A stretch of DNA of 64,000 nt, from positions 17,316,001 to 17,380,000 of the forward strand of contig JBAIAC010000033.1 of assembly GCA_037349315.1 (NCBI GenBank), in the 5' to 3' direction. The translations under genes were made by a program, and so were the position numbers. Shown here piece by piece: positions 49,601 through 59,963 of the stretch (position 1 is the first letter of the stretch; each line of letters begins with the position of its first letter). The DNA comes from Chelydra serpentina. Taxonomy: Eukaryota; Chordata; Testudines; Chelydridae. The notes under the pieces were generated by a model. That model searched no databases and was not told where the DNA came from. It saw nothing but the letters and a program-made list of their open reading frames with translations.

Positions 49601-52600
49601 CTTATTTTAAGTTTGATACTGTGTATTGGACCTGGGCGTGCGGCTCACGAGCATTGGTCAGTGTTCTGTACGGGCCCAATTCTGCCACCCTTTCTCTTAG
49701 TAGCCCCATTGAACCGAGTAAGGTATTACTCAGTAAGGATAGTGTAACAGAGCATGATTCTTCTGTGCTCTCAGAACTGTGAATGTTGTTATGCTGATTG
49801 GAATGTAATGAAAGTAAACAGCAAAACAAATGATTGAGAAGTCCATATTACTATAGTTAAGAACACGCCCTTCCAGGGAGCCTTTCCAAGGAGTCCTTGA
49901 AATTCCTGGTATTGCTAACACATTCAAAATGTGGGAAAGTGACTAGATCATGCATGTAATTGTAAATAGAGAAATGGTTATGGAAAAAGGTAATTGTAAC
50001 AAGTAGCAAAGGCTGCACTATGAAGCTTTTCAAAAGCTGACTGCTGTCACTACCCTGCACAATGCTGTCTAAACCTGGAAAATGGTACTATTTACTTTTC
50101 ATTCAATGTTAAGCAACAGAATGATTTCACTGGTCTACAATTTTTGAGAAGTTGTCTGCTTCAGAGAAAATGTGCTATTTAGTATGTATTTTGATGTGCT
50201 GAATTCAAATATGACAATTAAAACAACTGATTGGCTATTGTTTCTAAGATATTTAAGTTTTTACATTTTATGTCTATGTATATTGTGTAGATAGTAAAGT
50301 TTTAATCATAAATTGTAAACCTAGGTCTTTTCATGTGTTTATGGTTGCTTTACATGATACTATTTCACCTGTCCTGTATGTAACACTTTAAAAATCAGCA
50401 AAGGGGTTATATAAATAAAATGTATTATGAAACAAAAGGCAAAAAACTATTATGTCCATAGTTTAGTCCTATTCAGTGTCTACTCGGCGCTTCTTGGCTT
50501 CTCTTGTATTCATTAAATGGAGCATTTCTTGTCACTGTCCAGCAATAGTCTGCAAGCATTGATGGGCTCCATTTGCCCTGATAGCGTTTCTCCATTGTTG
50601 CGATGTCCTGGTGAAATCGCTCGCCGTGCTCGTCGCTCACTGCTCCGCAGTTCAGTGGAAAAAAATCTAGATGAGAGTGCAAAAAATGTATCTTTAGTGA
50701 CATGTTCCAACCAAGGCTTTTGTATGCCGTGAGGAGGTTTTCCACCAACAACCTGTAGTTGTCTGCCTTATTGTTTCCGAGAAAATGTATTGCCACTAAC
50801 TGGAAGGCTTTCCATGCCCTTTTTTCCTTGCCACGCAGTGCATGGTCAAGTGCATCATCTCGAAGAAGTTCACGAATCTGAGGACCAACAAAGACACCTT
50901 CCTTTATCTTAGCTTCACTTAACCTTGGAAATTTTCCACGGAGGTACTTGAAAGCTGCTTGTGTTTGTCAATGGCCTTGACAAAGTTCTTCATCAGACCC
51001 AGCTTGATGTGTAAGGGTGGTAACAAAATCTTCCTTGATTCAACAATTGGTGGATGCTGAACACTTTTCTTTCCAGGCTCCAATGACTGTCGGAATGGCC
51101 AATCTCTTGCACGACTATCCCATTCGCAGAGAAAACAGCAGTACTTTGTGTATCCAGTCTGCAGCCCAAGCAAGAGAGCAACAACCTTCAAATCGCCACA
51201 AAGCTGCCACTGATGTTGGTCATAGTTTATGCACCTCAAAAGTTGTTTCATGTTGTCATAGGTTTCCTTCATATGGACTGCATGACCAACTGGAATTGAT
51301 GGCAAAACATTGCCATTATTCATTAAAACAGCTTTAAGACTCGTCTTTGAGGAATCAATGAACAGTCTCCACTCATCTGGATCGTGAACGATGTTGAGGG
51401 CTGCCATCACACCATCGATGTTGTTGCAGGCTACAAGATCACCTTCCATGAAGAAGAATGGGACAAGATCCTTTTGATGGTCACGGAACATGGAAATCCT
51501 AACATCACCTGCCAGGAGATTCCACTGCTGTAGTCTGGAGCCCAAAAGCTCTGCCTTACTCTTGGGTAGTTCCAAATCCCTGACAAGGTCATTCAGTTCA
51601 CCTTGTGTTATGAGGTGTGGTTCAGAGGAGGAGGATGGGAGAAAATGTGGGTCCTGTGACATTGATGGTTCAGGACCGGAAGTTTCATCCTCTTCCTCGT
51701 CTGACTCAAGTGAGAATGATTCTGGTGCATCAGGAACCGGCAGTCCTCCTCCGTGGGGTACTGGGCGTATAGCTGATGGAATGTTTGGATAATGCACAGT
51801 CCACTTTTTCTTCTTTGACACACCTTTCCCAACTGGAGGCACCATGCAGAAGTAACAATTGCTGGTATGATCTGTTGGCTCTCTCCAAATCATTGGCACT
51901 GCAAAAGGCATAGATTTCCTTTTCCTGTTCAACCACTGGCGAAGATTTGTTGCACAAGTGTTGCAGCATATGTGTGGGGCCCACCTCTTGTCCTGATCTC
52001 CAATTTTGCAGCCAAAATAAAGGTGATAGGCTTTCTAACCATAGTGATTATACTGCGCTTTTGTGATGCAAAAGTCACTTCACCACAAACATAGCAGAAG
52101 TTATCAGCACTGTTCACACAAGTACGAGGCATCTCTGCTCACTTTGGCTAAACAGAAATGTGTCCCTTTGCAAAAATCAAACACTGACAAATAAGAGAGC
52201 ACGACACTGTATGATTTCTAGAGCTGATATAGGGCAATTTGTTCAGCAGAGTGATGCAAGCTTCGTTATGATTGCATCATCCATGACGTCTAGGAATAAC
52301 ATGCTGCAATTCATATAATGTATGACGCAATACCAGCTTCAGATTGCATCATTCATTGTTTTGCCTAAAAAGCAAGTACTGTCCAAACCCAGTCATAGAT
52401 TTATTCATAGATCCAGTCAAAGATCTGTTTTAGTCATTTCTGGTTTAAATTGAGATCCCTTCCCTTTATAACTCACTTATCCGCCGCCATTCCCAAGTCA
52501 AGGGTCGTATATACTGACCCAATAGCATGTCTTGAAAACTAGAGCCAATCAACAATTTTAAGCATCATTTTCGTTCTCAGTGACCCAGAATTAGTAAAGT

Positions 52601-55600
52601 TTGACTACATTTATTTCAGAAGCATTTTGGCTGTAGAGCAGTGTTTGAGATAAGACGTGTTTTATGCCTATAAACAAAATTATATCTTCCAAGTGAGGTA
52701 GGCCGACTGGAAATTACTTTAAGGATTATGTGAGTAAATATTTACTGAAGTAATGATCCTATTTACATAACTGGCAACGCCCTTCAAGGAGATGAAGGAC
52801 ACAGCCAAAAGTAAGAGTGGTTTAGAATCAGATTCTGCATTTATTATGTCTAAATCCTATCCATAAAAGATGAATGACAAAAGCTTTTGAGCCAGCTGCT
52901 ACAAATGGAAGCAGAGGGCTGTATGCATAAATATCAGTTCTGTCCAGGCAGTTACCAGAGCAAATATCCAGTCTGCATTTTGCTCTGATTAAAAAAAAAA
53001 AAAAAAAAAAAAGTCTCAGGGCAGGGGGAAACCCACAGATTTTTTATTTAAGTGTATGATGAAGAAAAGTCAAGTGTAATATGTCAACAAAAACTTCATT
53101 TAGAGAAATATTCTAGTCACATGGCACTAGATCATCCCTCCCAGAGTAAAACCCAAAGGCGCGAGCTCAGTGGGAGAACATTTTGTAAGGATACCCCCAC
53201 TCTGTTTAAATGGTGGTGTGAAGCTTGTCTCCCCTAGGGTAGAGGCTGTAGGGATCACCTTCAAGCCAGCAGATCCCTCAGGGATCATTGTGGTTTCCAA
53301 GGAATTCTCGAGAGGACAGGACTTTCCACATTGTCCAGAGAATGGTGCTGTGGAGGCAGCCATGTTCCCTTCCTTGTGCAGGGATAGAAGGAGCAGTCTG
53401 GGCCACCTTACACACTGTAGTCTCTATCCTGCAAATGCTTGTCTGTCTTCACTGCAATTAACTCAGGCTGTTATTCAGGTGTTGCCCCTAACCCTCCTCC
53501 TGAATCATGTAAAATAGTGGTGCTTTCAGTCTGGGCCAGCTGGTCCATCCTGTGCTATAGGCTGAAGCCAAAGCAAAGCTTTCACTTGGGCAGCTAAACT
53601 GCTACTTTGTACCAAGGAATGCAGCTAAACTACTCCACTGTGGATAGCCCAGTGCTTCCACTGGGAAAGAATTGGAGTGGGTCAGCTCACTGCAGCATGA
53701 AGAACCATGGGATATGCCCCCAGAAGTCCTAGTGGCACACATGGGTGAGTGAAGCACCAGTGAGGACAGAGTAGCACAAGTGTGGCTGCTCATATGGGGT
53801 ACCAGACACCATGAACTCTACCATGGTGAGTTAACTCTACCATGAACAATGAGGTCCCATTGCACAATGGCCATGAATAGGTGTTTCCAGGATAGAGTCC
53901 TTGGATGGAACTTGAAGTAACAGCATCTCTCAGGGCAATTTTTATAAATGAAAGTTCTATACTGAGGCTGCATTTAATAAACATTTATCCGATGTTTTAT
54001 TCTCCTACTCTTTCCAGTTTACTGCTTTGTGGGAAGGGGGAAAAGGGGAGTTTAAATTGTTTTTCAGTAATCCCTCTACTTTCCTAGACAGAGTTCTTTA
54101 TATTTCTTGAAAGACCCAATAAAAATATTTCTAAGAAAACATATGTACAGTTATTTTAATTTTGTCTCAATGATTACCATGCATAGGTTATGCCAAATCA
54201 AATATTCCCTGTACTACATTCTCCTTGGTCCTGTTTTATCCACACTTGACAAACATACCTGGAATTCTATTTTTTAAAATCAAGATATCTGCAGTATTCT
54301 TTTGATTGTTGGAAAAGAATTCAATTATGTATGTTTAATATGAGTTTTGTAATGTTGGGATTGAAAAAAATCCATTTGCCTAGGGCAAGTCGGAATCTTT
54401 CCTGGACATGTACTATCAACTTCTGTAAGACTCAGCCTTTGATTAAAAAAAAAAAAAGTTTGTAGTTCTTCAGATTGCAAAATTAACTAAGTGTAATCTA
54501 TGCAGTTCTGTGCAAGTCTGCAGAGAGGCAGCTTCAGTGCCTTTGCTGCTACTCAGAGCTCTGAATAGTGCATACTCAGTGATAATCTCCAGGCTGCACA
54601 ATAGCAAAATTGCTTAACCAAACCCTTCCATTCAAATAAGATGATCAGATCAGATTTTATGACACTTTGGCTGCATTTGTTTGAACTAACCAGCTGGGAT
54701 GCTGTCTTTTTATTTTTTGTATCGCAGTAGCACCTAGGAGTCCTAGTCATGGGCCAGGACCCCATTGTGTGAGGCAGGGTATAAACGAGTGAAAAACACA
54801 CAATCTCTGCAGCAAAAGTTATAACTTTTTGTAGAGTTTAGACGATTAGATCTGGTGTGATCTCTCCTGTATATCACAGGCCATTAAATTTTACACACTT
54901 AGCCCTGTAATGAACAACTCAATAACTTGTTTGGCTAAAGCATAGGTTGCATTTGGCTAGAGCGCTTGCTCCGTTCTCTGCTGGTGCTCAAATCATTGAA
55001 GCAGTTGCCTTTGTCTAAAATTTACTCTTCAGACTGGGTTTTGATTTTTTAATATAACCTTTCAGCCTGTTCTCCCCAGTACAAAGAGAATACTCTGACT
55101 AGACAGTATTAGAGGGCTTAAAATATACATCTCACATCTTCTCTGATCTCCAGCTGAAGTGGTTGTGTGTGTGTGGTTGTTTTGGGGGCAGGGAAGCTAA
55201 ACCTCATTCCTCTCCCTTGGTCTGCAAATAATGTAAAGGAAGATGGCCAACTCAGTAGCTGGCCAGAGTAGGATGGAGGTTTTTGCTCAGCTCATCATTC
55301 TGGGTTACAGGTTTGCTTCTTCCTGCTCCCAACCTTGGCTAGCCTTAGACGGTATCCCTGTAAGTTCTTTGGTGACAGGGACTGTCTTTACTTCATGTTT
55401 TCACAGCACCTAGCACTAGGATCTCAGTTGTATTACAGTAGTGCCTAGAAGTTCCTACAGTAATAATATACAACACCCTCTTTCTGAGAATATTCACATT
55501 CTTGTCATTCACACCAGTAATCTAGGAAGGAAGGGGAGAGCAACATCACTGAAAATGGGACAGGTTCTGCACTCACGTGCCCCTCATGTTGCTTCCTGCA

Positions 55601-55982
55601 GCATTGGGGATGTAGTGAGTGTAGAGTTTAGCTCACTATTCCTGTTTGCTAGCACAGGTTCTGATGAAGAAGAGTATTGTGCTGCTACTGCTTTTTTTCA
55701 AACCGACTTTCAATTTCATATTCTTGCTGAAGCCATTACTTAATATTTATAATATTACTATACAATATACAACATAGTAATGTAACTACAGCTGTAGAAA
55801 GTGGTGAGATCATGGTGTTTTTTCATGGATAGATGTGGGTGTCTGCTTTCTGACAGCAGTTTCCTGGTAAAGAGACTTATGTCAATTATACATTTTCCTA
55901 AGCTGACTGTGATGTTAATTTTTCCCCCTACAGAGAGGAGGATGAGGAAAGTCCCTATGCAACTTCTTCCTATCACCAGTAG
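28465..55982 (+). CDS. LYSMD2: LYSMD2, LysM domain-containing protein 2 (spliced, 3 coding exons)
   Basis: Join of 28465-28695, 33923-34260 and 55934-55982 gives 205 codons plus TAG (human protein is about 215). All four splice boundaries are canonical: GTAAG at 28696, CAG before 33923, GTAAA at 34261, CAG before 55934. The phases fit (0, then 2). Domains: a Ser/Glu-rich N-terminus (GSESESEAEL), an RSYGSTASV stretch, a LysM domain at about residues 57-105 (HRLSAGDTLQGVALKYGV, then MEQIKRANKLFTNDCIF) split across exons 1 and 2, an acidic Ser/Pro-rich linker, an amphipathic C-terminal helix (FLHRLDLQIKLSKQAARKL), and a conserved EESPYATSSYHQ tail. No signal peptide or membrane segment, so it is an intracellular soluble protein. 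LysM domains bind N-acetylglucosamine polymers in other proteins, but the ligand of LYSMD2 is not established. The start at 28465 has G at -3 and G at +4 and aligns with the known N-terminus. Confidence 0.95.
28696..33922 (+). other. LYSMD2 intron 1 (5.2 kb)
   Basis: Starts GTAAGG and ends with a pyrimidine tract and CTTCCAG. Apart from the small hAT MITE at 29178, it holds AT-rich sequence and relics of the old TTACTC..GTGGAAGTCAGTGGAGTT repeat near 30060-30160. No further coding exon recognised. Confidence 0.85.
29178..29300. mobile_element. small hAT-type MITE
   Basis: Ends TAGGGTTGCCAA and, inverted, TACGGTTGCCAA. Flanked by the 8-bp duplication GCTGTGAG (29170-29177 and 29301-29308). 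The 123-bp interior contains CTGGAGACTCCAGGGCAATC and can fold back. Inserted in intron 1 close to the CpG island. Confidence 0.88.
33923..34260 (+). CDS. LYSMD2: LYSMD2 coding exon 2
   Basis: 338 nt (112 codons plus two bases) between CTCTTCCAG and GTAAACTCC. It encodes the second half of the LysM domain (MEQIKRANKLFTNDCIF, then LNIPV), the Ser/Pro-rich acidic linker, and the C-terminal helix ending KLKEEDI plus the first two bases of the next codon. The first codon happens to be ATG, but it is internal. This exon can splice to either terminal exon (37444 or 55934), because both continue in frame. Confidence 0.95.
36598..36852. repeat. near-perfect 255-bp inverted repeat (hairpin)
   Basis: Left arm from AAGTTTGGGAAACAAGCGCT to about 36722 and right arm from about 36727 to AGCGCTTGTTTCCCAAACTT pair along about 125 bp. 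I count only a few mismatches and one small indel. The apex is a TATATATA tract. ORFs of 60-91 codons on both strands are a by-product. No target duplication or second copy in this window was found, so family membership is unknown. Confidence 0.93.
37444..37477 (+). CDS. LYSMD2: candidate alternative LYSMD2 terminal coding exon
   Basis: A strong acceptor (GGTTCTTGTTTTCTTTACAG) precedes 37444. Joined to exon 2 it restores codon AGT and reads SAPVPSAKREM then TAG at 37475-37477. It would replace the REEDEESPYATSSYHQ tail. A roughly 390-bp 3' UTR-like stretch follows, with AATAAA at 37863. This alternative isoform is inferred from sequence only; I do not know of a described homologue. Confidence 0.55.
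37478..37890 (+). other. putative 3' UTR of the alternative LYSMD2 terminal exon
   Basis: The stretch is free of recognisable transposons and rich in TGT/TTTGTG words. It contains a small perfect hairpin (TGTACAGAAATCTGTACA near 37679) and ends at the poly(A) signal. After the signal come A-rich sequence and GTGTGGTC, suitable as a cleavage and GU-rich downstream region. Confidence 0.5.
37863..37868 (+). promoter_or_regulatory. poly(A) signal AATAAA for alternative exon
   Basis: TTAATAAAACTTTCC, with a GTGTGGT element about 35 bp downstream. Placement 386 bp after the alternative stop codon fits a short 3' UTR. Confidence 0.55.
41676..41932. mobile_element. hAT-type MITE, exact TSD
   Basis: Ends CAGAGCTTCTCAAACTG and, inverted, CAGGGTTTCTCAAACTT. 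Exact 8-bp duplication ATTTAAAA (41668-41675 and 41933-41940). Interior includes GGGTTGGGAACCCAAAG, and GGCCC, GAAGCC and CAAGC blocks. 257 bp, noncoding. Confidence 0.93.
42062..42165 (-). mobile_element. CORE-SINE fragment
   Basis: GTAGCACCTGAAGATCACAA, then TCAGGTTAGGCCCCATTGAG and AAGCTGTATGAACACATAAA, is the 3' block of the reptile MIR-like SINE, in the same orientation as at 3735. The core and tRNA head are missing. Confidence 0.65.
43625..43719 (-). mobile_element. foldback retro-insertion, 12-bp target duplication
   Basis: Read inverted, it begins CAGAGGGGTAGCCATGTTAG, runs to GTTCTGTGGCACCTTATA, then turns back on itself to GACAAAGAGT..GCTT. Flanked by ATATTTGGTTGA (43613-43624 and 43720-43731). 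The shortest of the three foldback copies; the turning point is within the CACCTTATAG segment. Confidence 0.82.
47018..47235. mobile_element. PIF/Harbinger MITE with TTA duplication
   Basis: Ends GGGTGTGTGTATACTG and, inverted, GGCTGTGTCTTCACTG, flanked by TTA (47015-47017 and 47236-47238), the Harbinger target. The interior has strong hairpins (GCCGGGGGAAAGCTCTCCCGGC; ACCACCCCGAACGAGGGGTGG). It encodes no transposase. Confidence 0.88.
48385..48555 (+). mobile_element. CORE-SINE / MIR
   Basis: TCTAGCAGTTAGAGGAGAGG head, then TGTGACCTTGAGCAAATTAC and TTTACTCATCTGCAGAATTG core, then GCTTTTGTGAGAAATGAAGC tail. Block order and spacing match MIR on the + strand. Divergent and therefore old. Confidence 0.75.
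48768..49083. mobile_element. Harbinger-like MITE, diverged
   Basis: GGGGTAGGTCTACACAGCCT at the left and, inverted, TGAGGCTATATCTACACTTC at the right. The interior has AGCTATGTCGGTGGGAGAAG and GTAGTTTATTCAACCCCC blocks common to such MITEs. Flanking trinucleotides (CTA and TCA) are not identical, so the exact ends are approximate. Sequence to about 49240 may include a second, overlapping fragment. Confidence 0.6.
50473..52132 (-). pseudogene. large ORF of an unnamed, probably transposon-encoded protein family
   Basis: Minus-strand frames from ATG 52132 to TGA 50473-50475 make a protein of roughly 550 residues, with two frameshifts (near 52025 and near 50945). The N-terminus has zinc-finger-like pairs (CYVCG; then YFGC, CCNTC). 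The middle is a 337-codon uninterrupted frame with an acidic Ser-rich stretch, LCEWDSRARDWPF and LPPLHIKLGLMKNFVKA. The C-terminal frame has MSLKIHFLHSHLDFFP and VSDEHGERFHQDI, then MEKRYQGKW..MLADYCW. I recognise these motifs from multicopy uncharacterised proteins in arthropods, cnidarians and some vertebrates, usually predicted as mobile-element proteins; no domain name can be given with confidence. Acidic residues in CEWDSR and DEHGE could be catalytic. No terminal repeats were identified. Confidence 0.7.
52133..52640 (-). other. upstream region of the 50473-52132 element
   Basis: Contains the repeated word GATTGCATCAT near 52271 and 52344, with TGATGCAA and TGACGCAA variants between them, and a CRE-like TGACGTC. 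This could be the element's promoter or subterminal region. Its outer border is not evident. Confidence 0.35.
52991..53012. repeat. poly(A) tract, 22 A
   Basis: Uninterrupted A22 followed by GTCTCAGGG; possible retroposon tail, but no body identified. Confidence 0.85.
54715..54805 (-). mobile_element. CORE-SINE fragment
   Basis: AGTAGCACCTAGGAGTCCTA, then GGGCCAGGACCCCATTGTGT and GGCAGGGTATAAAC, matches the same 3' block as at 3735 and 42062. Confidence 0.65.
55350..55470 (-). mobile_element. old LINE/SINE 3' fragment
   Basis: TTCTTTGGTGACAGGGACTG, then TTTTCACAGCACCTAGCACT, followed by a second ACAGTAGTGCCTAGAAGTTC block. The style is that of old CR1/L2-mobilised repeats also seen near 21650. 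Family uncertain. Confidence 0.4.
55934..55982 (+). CDS. LYSMD2: LYSMD2 canonical last coding exon
   Basis: 49 nt from CCCCCTACAG. It completes the codon begun in exon 2 (AG|A, Arg) and encodes EEDEESPYATSSYHQ, then TAG at 55980-55982. The ESPYATS(S/L)YH tail is the conserved C-terminus of vertebrate LYSMD2, so this is the ancestral ending. Confidence 0.92.
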
Positions 55983-56760
55983 ATAACTGACACACGATGA
56001 CCTGCAAACGTGGAATGAAGATACAGTTCTTAAAGAACTAAATAATTGATTCAAAAGCAAGCCTTTCAGACTGATTACCATGGTGTACTTTTTACAAGTC
56101 ATGAATGGGTAATTTCACTGACTAATTGCACTGAAATTATTTGACCTCTTCTGCCTTCCGCAGGTTAATTTCCTTAAATTATATCAATAAGAGGTGTAAG
56201 CCTTCCAAAACTAGCAATTGCCTTCATATTTCTTCTGTGTAAATTGTAGCATGGTAGCAACAATATATCCTTGAGGTCACCTTTATGCAGGATGCATTGA
56301 TCTTTAGTATACATTTTGTAAATACTTGTTAAGATAAAGTGTGAGATTATTTGATTCAATATTTATGGAGAAAGTTACACTTATCACTGGCAAACTTAAC
56401 TATATAAAATAACTGAAATGTTATGATACTTGCATCTTGATTCTGCAGTCCCAATGCAGGCAAATTTGCCACAGAAGTTTTGCCTGCAGCAAGGCTGCAG
56501 AACGTATCCCTAAATTGTGTGTGTTAAGTGTGCATATATAAATAACAGCTATGTGTTCCCATAAACGATTAATTTTAGCCCTCGGTTTTGATTGGGTAAA
56601 GAAAGCCTATAGGGGAAAAAGTTATAGTAAGAGGTATTTTTCTTTGTATTATAGTGGCATTTGAAATGTTCATAAGTGTATTCTTGTGTGCAAATATATT
56701 TTCAGTGTAATTTTATTAAACAAAACCCCCATAATAAATTATTATTCTTCATTATGTAGT
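55983..56760 (+). other. LYSMD2 3' UTR
   Basis: About 770 bp of AT-rich sequence from the stop codon to the poly(A) signal. No transposon recognised inside. Confidence 0.75.
56733..56738 (+). promoter_or_regulatory. poly(A) signal AATAAA for LYSMD2
   Basis: CATAATAAATTATTATTC, followed after about 20 bp by ATGTAGTCTGTCTGG, a plausible cleavage and downstream region. Confidence 0.75.
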
Positions 56761-56764
56761 CTGT

Positions 56765-59700
56765 CTGGTTTTCACTAATCCAATATAGTTAGGACTTTTC
56801 CATCAATTTTTAAATGGGAATTTCAGAGCAAAAAGTGTGTGCTCTTTATTGCTTCAATATGAGTAACAATCCATCTTCCTGAAGTTGCAAACATTCTTTG
56901 CCCCAGCTTTCTTTAATTTTACACTGAAATATCAAAATTGGCAGGTTCTAGCTTCTCATTTACCTGGAAGACTTTTGCAATCTTTAGAGGACTGGAAATA
57001 TGATAGGGGAGGCCTAAACCTTTTCATATAAATTGCTTCCATTTTAATTAGTCTATTTCAGGGGGAAAATTGGCCATTTTCTTAATGAGCACTAAGTAGT
57101 TGATGTTCTCTCTAACCCATCAAGAGGGCCAACGATTAGGAAATCTGCACTAAAAGCTAGAAACTGAAGTAGCTACGTCTAGTTCACAGGGACAAATTCA
57201 ACATTTGTACAGAGCTTGAGGAAACATACCTTGTGCAGAGATATGCAAGAGATCGCGGGGGGACGGGGAGGAGTAATCCTTTCCCCATACCAAATACACA
57301 TACATGGAGCACCAGCATAGACAGGGCTGATACACATACTCTCATACTACATGTGAGTGGCTCTCCATTTCTTCCTCAAGCTCTTTTTCTACGCTGCCCT
57401 ATAGCACTGATTTGCAGTAAGCAGGAGTTGTGGGGTCCTTGATCTCTGCTGTCCAATGCAGAACTGCCATGTGCCCCCCTGGAGATGGGAATGAAGCAAG
57501 ATTTCATTCTCACATAGCAGAGAGTTAAATCTCTAGGTATCCAGAGTGATGGGGTATATAGTACTAGAAAAGAAAACTGTCCAGGGACTGGGGAGAAACA
57601 GTGATAAACAAAATCTCACCACTGCCTTGACTTTGTCTTTAAACCATACATTCTTTTAAACTACCTGAAATATGGAAATCACAATCTACTAACCTGTGAA
57701 AAGGGAATAGAGACCATGGGTAAAGATTGAACACTAGTCATTTAATGGCTGTGTAACTTTCATTGCTACAATTAGAGAGCAAACGTAGTGCTCATGCTGC
57801 TATTCGAGACATCCTTTGGTTCTCTACACAGTTCTGTCAAAAAACTAACTACTAAAAACATTTGTGCTATTTTAGCATTGGGCCTCTCTGTAGAAGAGAC
57901 TGCCAACCATGTCATTGTGTTGCATGCACAGGTGAGGCCTAGGATACAAACAAATACGTTTCACTTGTGTCTAAATGTTTGGGTTCAGATCTGCAAAGTT
58001 TTGAAAAGCAAAAACACCTAACATGCTCTACCCACTTGCGTTGTGAGAGTCAGTGTTAGAATTAAAGGGCTGTATATCTCTACAGCATTGCGTCTGAACT
58101 TCTGTTTGTGGCCCATCAAGTCTTCTTTCGAGAAAAGTTTCTTTGCAGAGATGGATGTGCTTGATGTGAGGATTCATGGGAGCTAGAAAGCTATCACTGC
58201 TCAACATGTGGTTAAAGGAAATTAGGTTGTTATTTTAAATGAACAGCAAAAGTGGAAACAGCATCAGAATTGTTGTGCTCCAGGAAAGGTGATGATCCCA
58301 TTGTTTTCCTCAGTAAAAGGATTTCAAATTGCCAGATGTATGACTCCCTAGGGATAGTGTTAACATTGATCCAAGCTCTTAGCCTAGATTTGGAGCTGCA
58401 TGCCACAGCTGAGAGTTTTATTAGGTTTCACGGCTTGAGAGGGTTTTTCTTTTGAGACTGATTATTTTAAAAATACTATAAAATGTATCACTAGCTAGGC
58501 TTATTTAACATTGTATTGTCATCTCAAACTCTTCATTGATCCACAATTCAATACTATAAAAAAATCTGTTTTAAAAATGAATAGAAAGGTATTGATGTAG
58601 ATTCCCATTAATATGGGCTGCATGCTTGAAACTTTGGCATGGAAAGAGCCAGCCAGTCAGCTCTGAATGAATTGACAGTAGCTGCAATCTCAGTTCTGAT
58701 TTATTTATTTATTTTACAGTGACTTCTGTAAATCTTATTTATGTTCTTGCTACAGTCATTTAGAATTTCTGTTGCATTTAATCTTCACAAGAGACAAAGA
58801 ATTGGTGTTTGGATTATTTACTGTGCTTGAAAGTAACCTAATTTTTATATTGGTCCTCTAAATGTGTATGTGAAGGGATAAGCAGTTAGTTCTAAGGACA
58901 GGGAGGTCATGAAACAAGTCACAGACAGGACTGTACAAAATCCAATATTGCCAACCCAAAATGTTCAAAAATAGTTTAAAAATAATAAATTTGGGGTTAT
59001 TTACCTTCTGGTTGAGCCTTTAGGGTACACTGAAGTCATATTTTCACTACTTTCTCTATAACCATGAAAAGAATTTACTCACTTTCCTATTACACCAAGG
59101 GTAACTGTGATAGAACTTAGACTTTGATTCAAGAAATTAAGTGAAAAGTTTGTGGGAATGAAAACTAACATAGGAGGGGAAGGAGAGAAATAATTTTATA
59201 CAAAATATGCCATCATGGAATACCATGAGCACAAAGAATCTGGTGAAATCTCAGAAGTTATCAATCTGAAATTTATGTGACTTGGAAAGTGTTGGCCCTT
59301 AAATTGAATGAGATTTAGTTGCTACACCAAGCCTGGCAAAAGAATGGAGGTCTGAGACTTGTAACCAGAAAACAAATTCCCCTTGCAGTGAGCTTTGTTT
59401 CTGTCCACTCCCAAGACAGTAGTAAAATACATCCAATATCTCAGACATTTGTTCTGACACTTATCAAAAGGTGCATCTCAAGTGTACTAAGGATTACACA
59501 AAACCCCATAAACAAAATGGGTTTACACAACTTTCAGGAGAGACCATCAGTATAAGCTACTTCCTTCCTGGTCTCCCTCCATGTGTGGGAGAAGGGTAGA
59601 GTTAATGTATTTCCTTTATTTCCCAGCATGCCTTGGTCCAGGCAAGTACTACCAATATGGCTGTCCTTGTGGACTTCATTTCCCAACTTCTTCTGCTCTC

Positions 59701-59945
59701 CTAGTTCTAAGGAAAAAAGGGACTAGTTGGAAGCCACTAGGAGCCAGTTTGAATCTTCACCACTGAGTGAAGAGAGGAGTTCCTGTTCATGGAACAGAGC
59801 CTTGGGCCCTAAAGCAGAACCAGCAACATCGACTTCTTTACGAATCTCCGATTACCGCCCCAAAAAACCACTTCCTCCTCCTTAGAAACCATATTCCCAG
59901 AGTTTGGCAAGCATGTAACAAGGCTAAATTATGTATGTGAGAATG
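56765..59945. other. intergenic noncoding stretch
   Basis: AT-rich with TTTATT microsatellite near 58700. No exon, RNA gene or young repeat recognised on either strand. In other amniotes the 3' end of SCG3 lies close by on the opposite strand, but none of its C-terminal coding motifs was visible. Confidence 0.5.
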
Positions 59946-59963
59946 CATACATTAGATGTCAAG

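Larger units (their letters stand above)
34261..55933 (+). other. LYSMD2 intron 2 (21.7 kb)
   Basis: Bounded by GTAAAC and TTTTTCCCCCTACAG; a plausible branch site (GCTGACTG) lies about 30 bp before exon 3. It contains the candidate alternative terminal exon at 37444, a long hairpin, and hAT, foldback and Harbinger insertions, plus the large mobile ORF at 50473-52132. Stretches not listed separately (34261-36590, 37890-41660, 44000-47000, 53015-55300) show no recognisable exon or RNA gene. Confidence 0.85.

Noticed and set aside
53170..53517. 115-codon + ORF
   Set aside because: No homology recognised, no flanking splice sites of note, and an overlapping ORF on the other strand; likely chance within intron 2.
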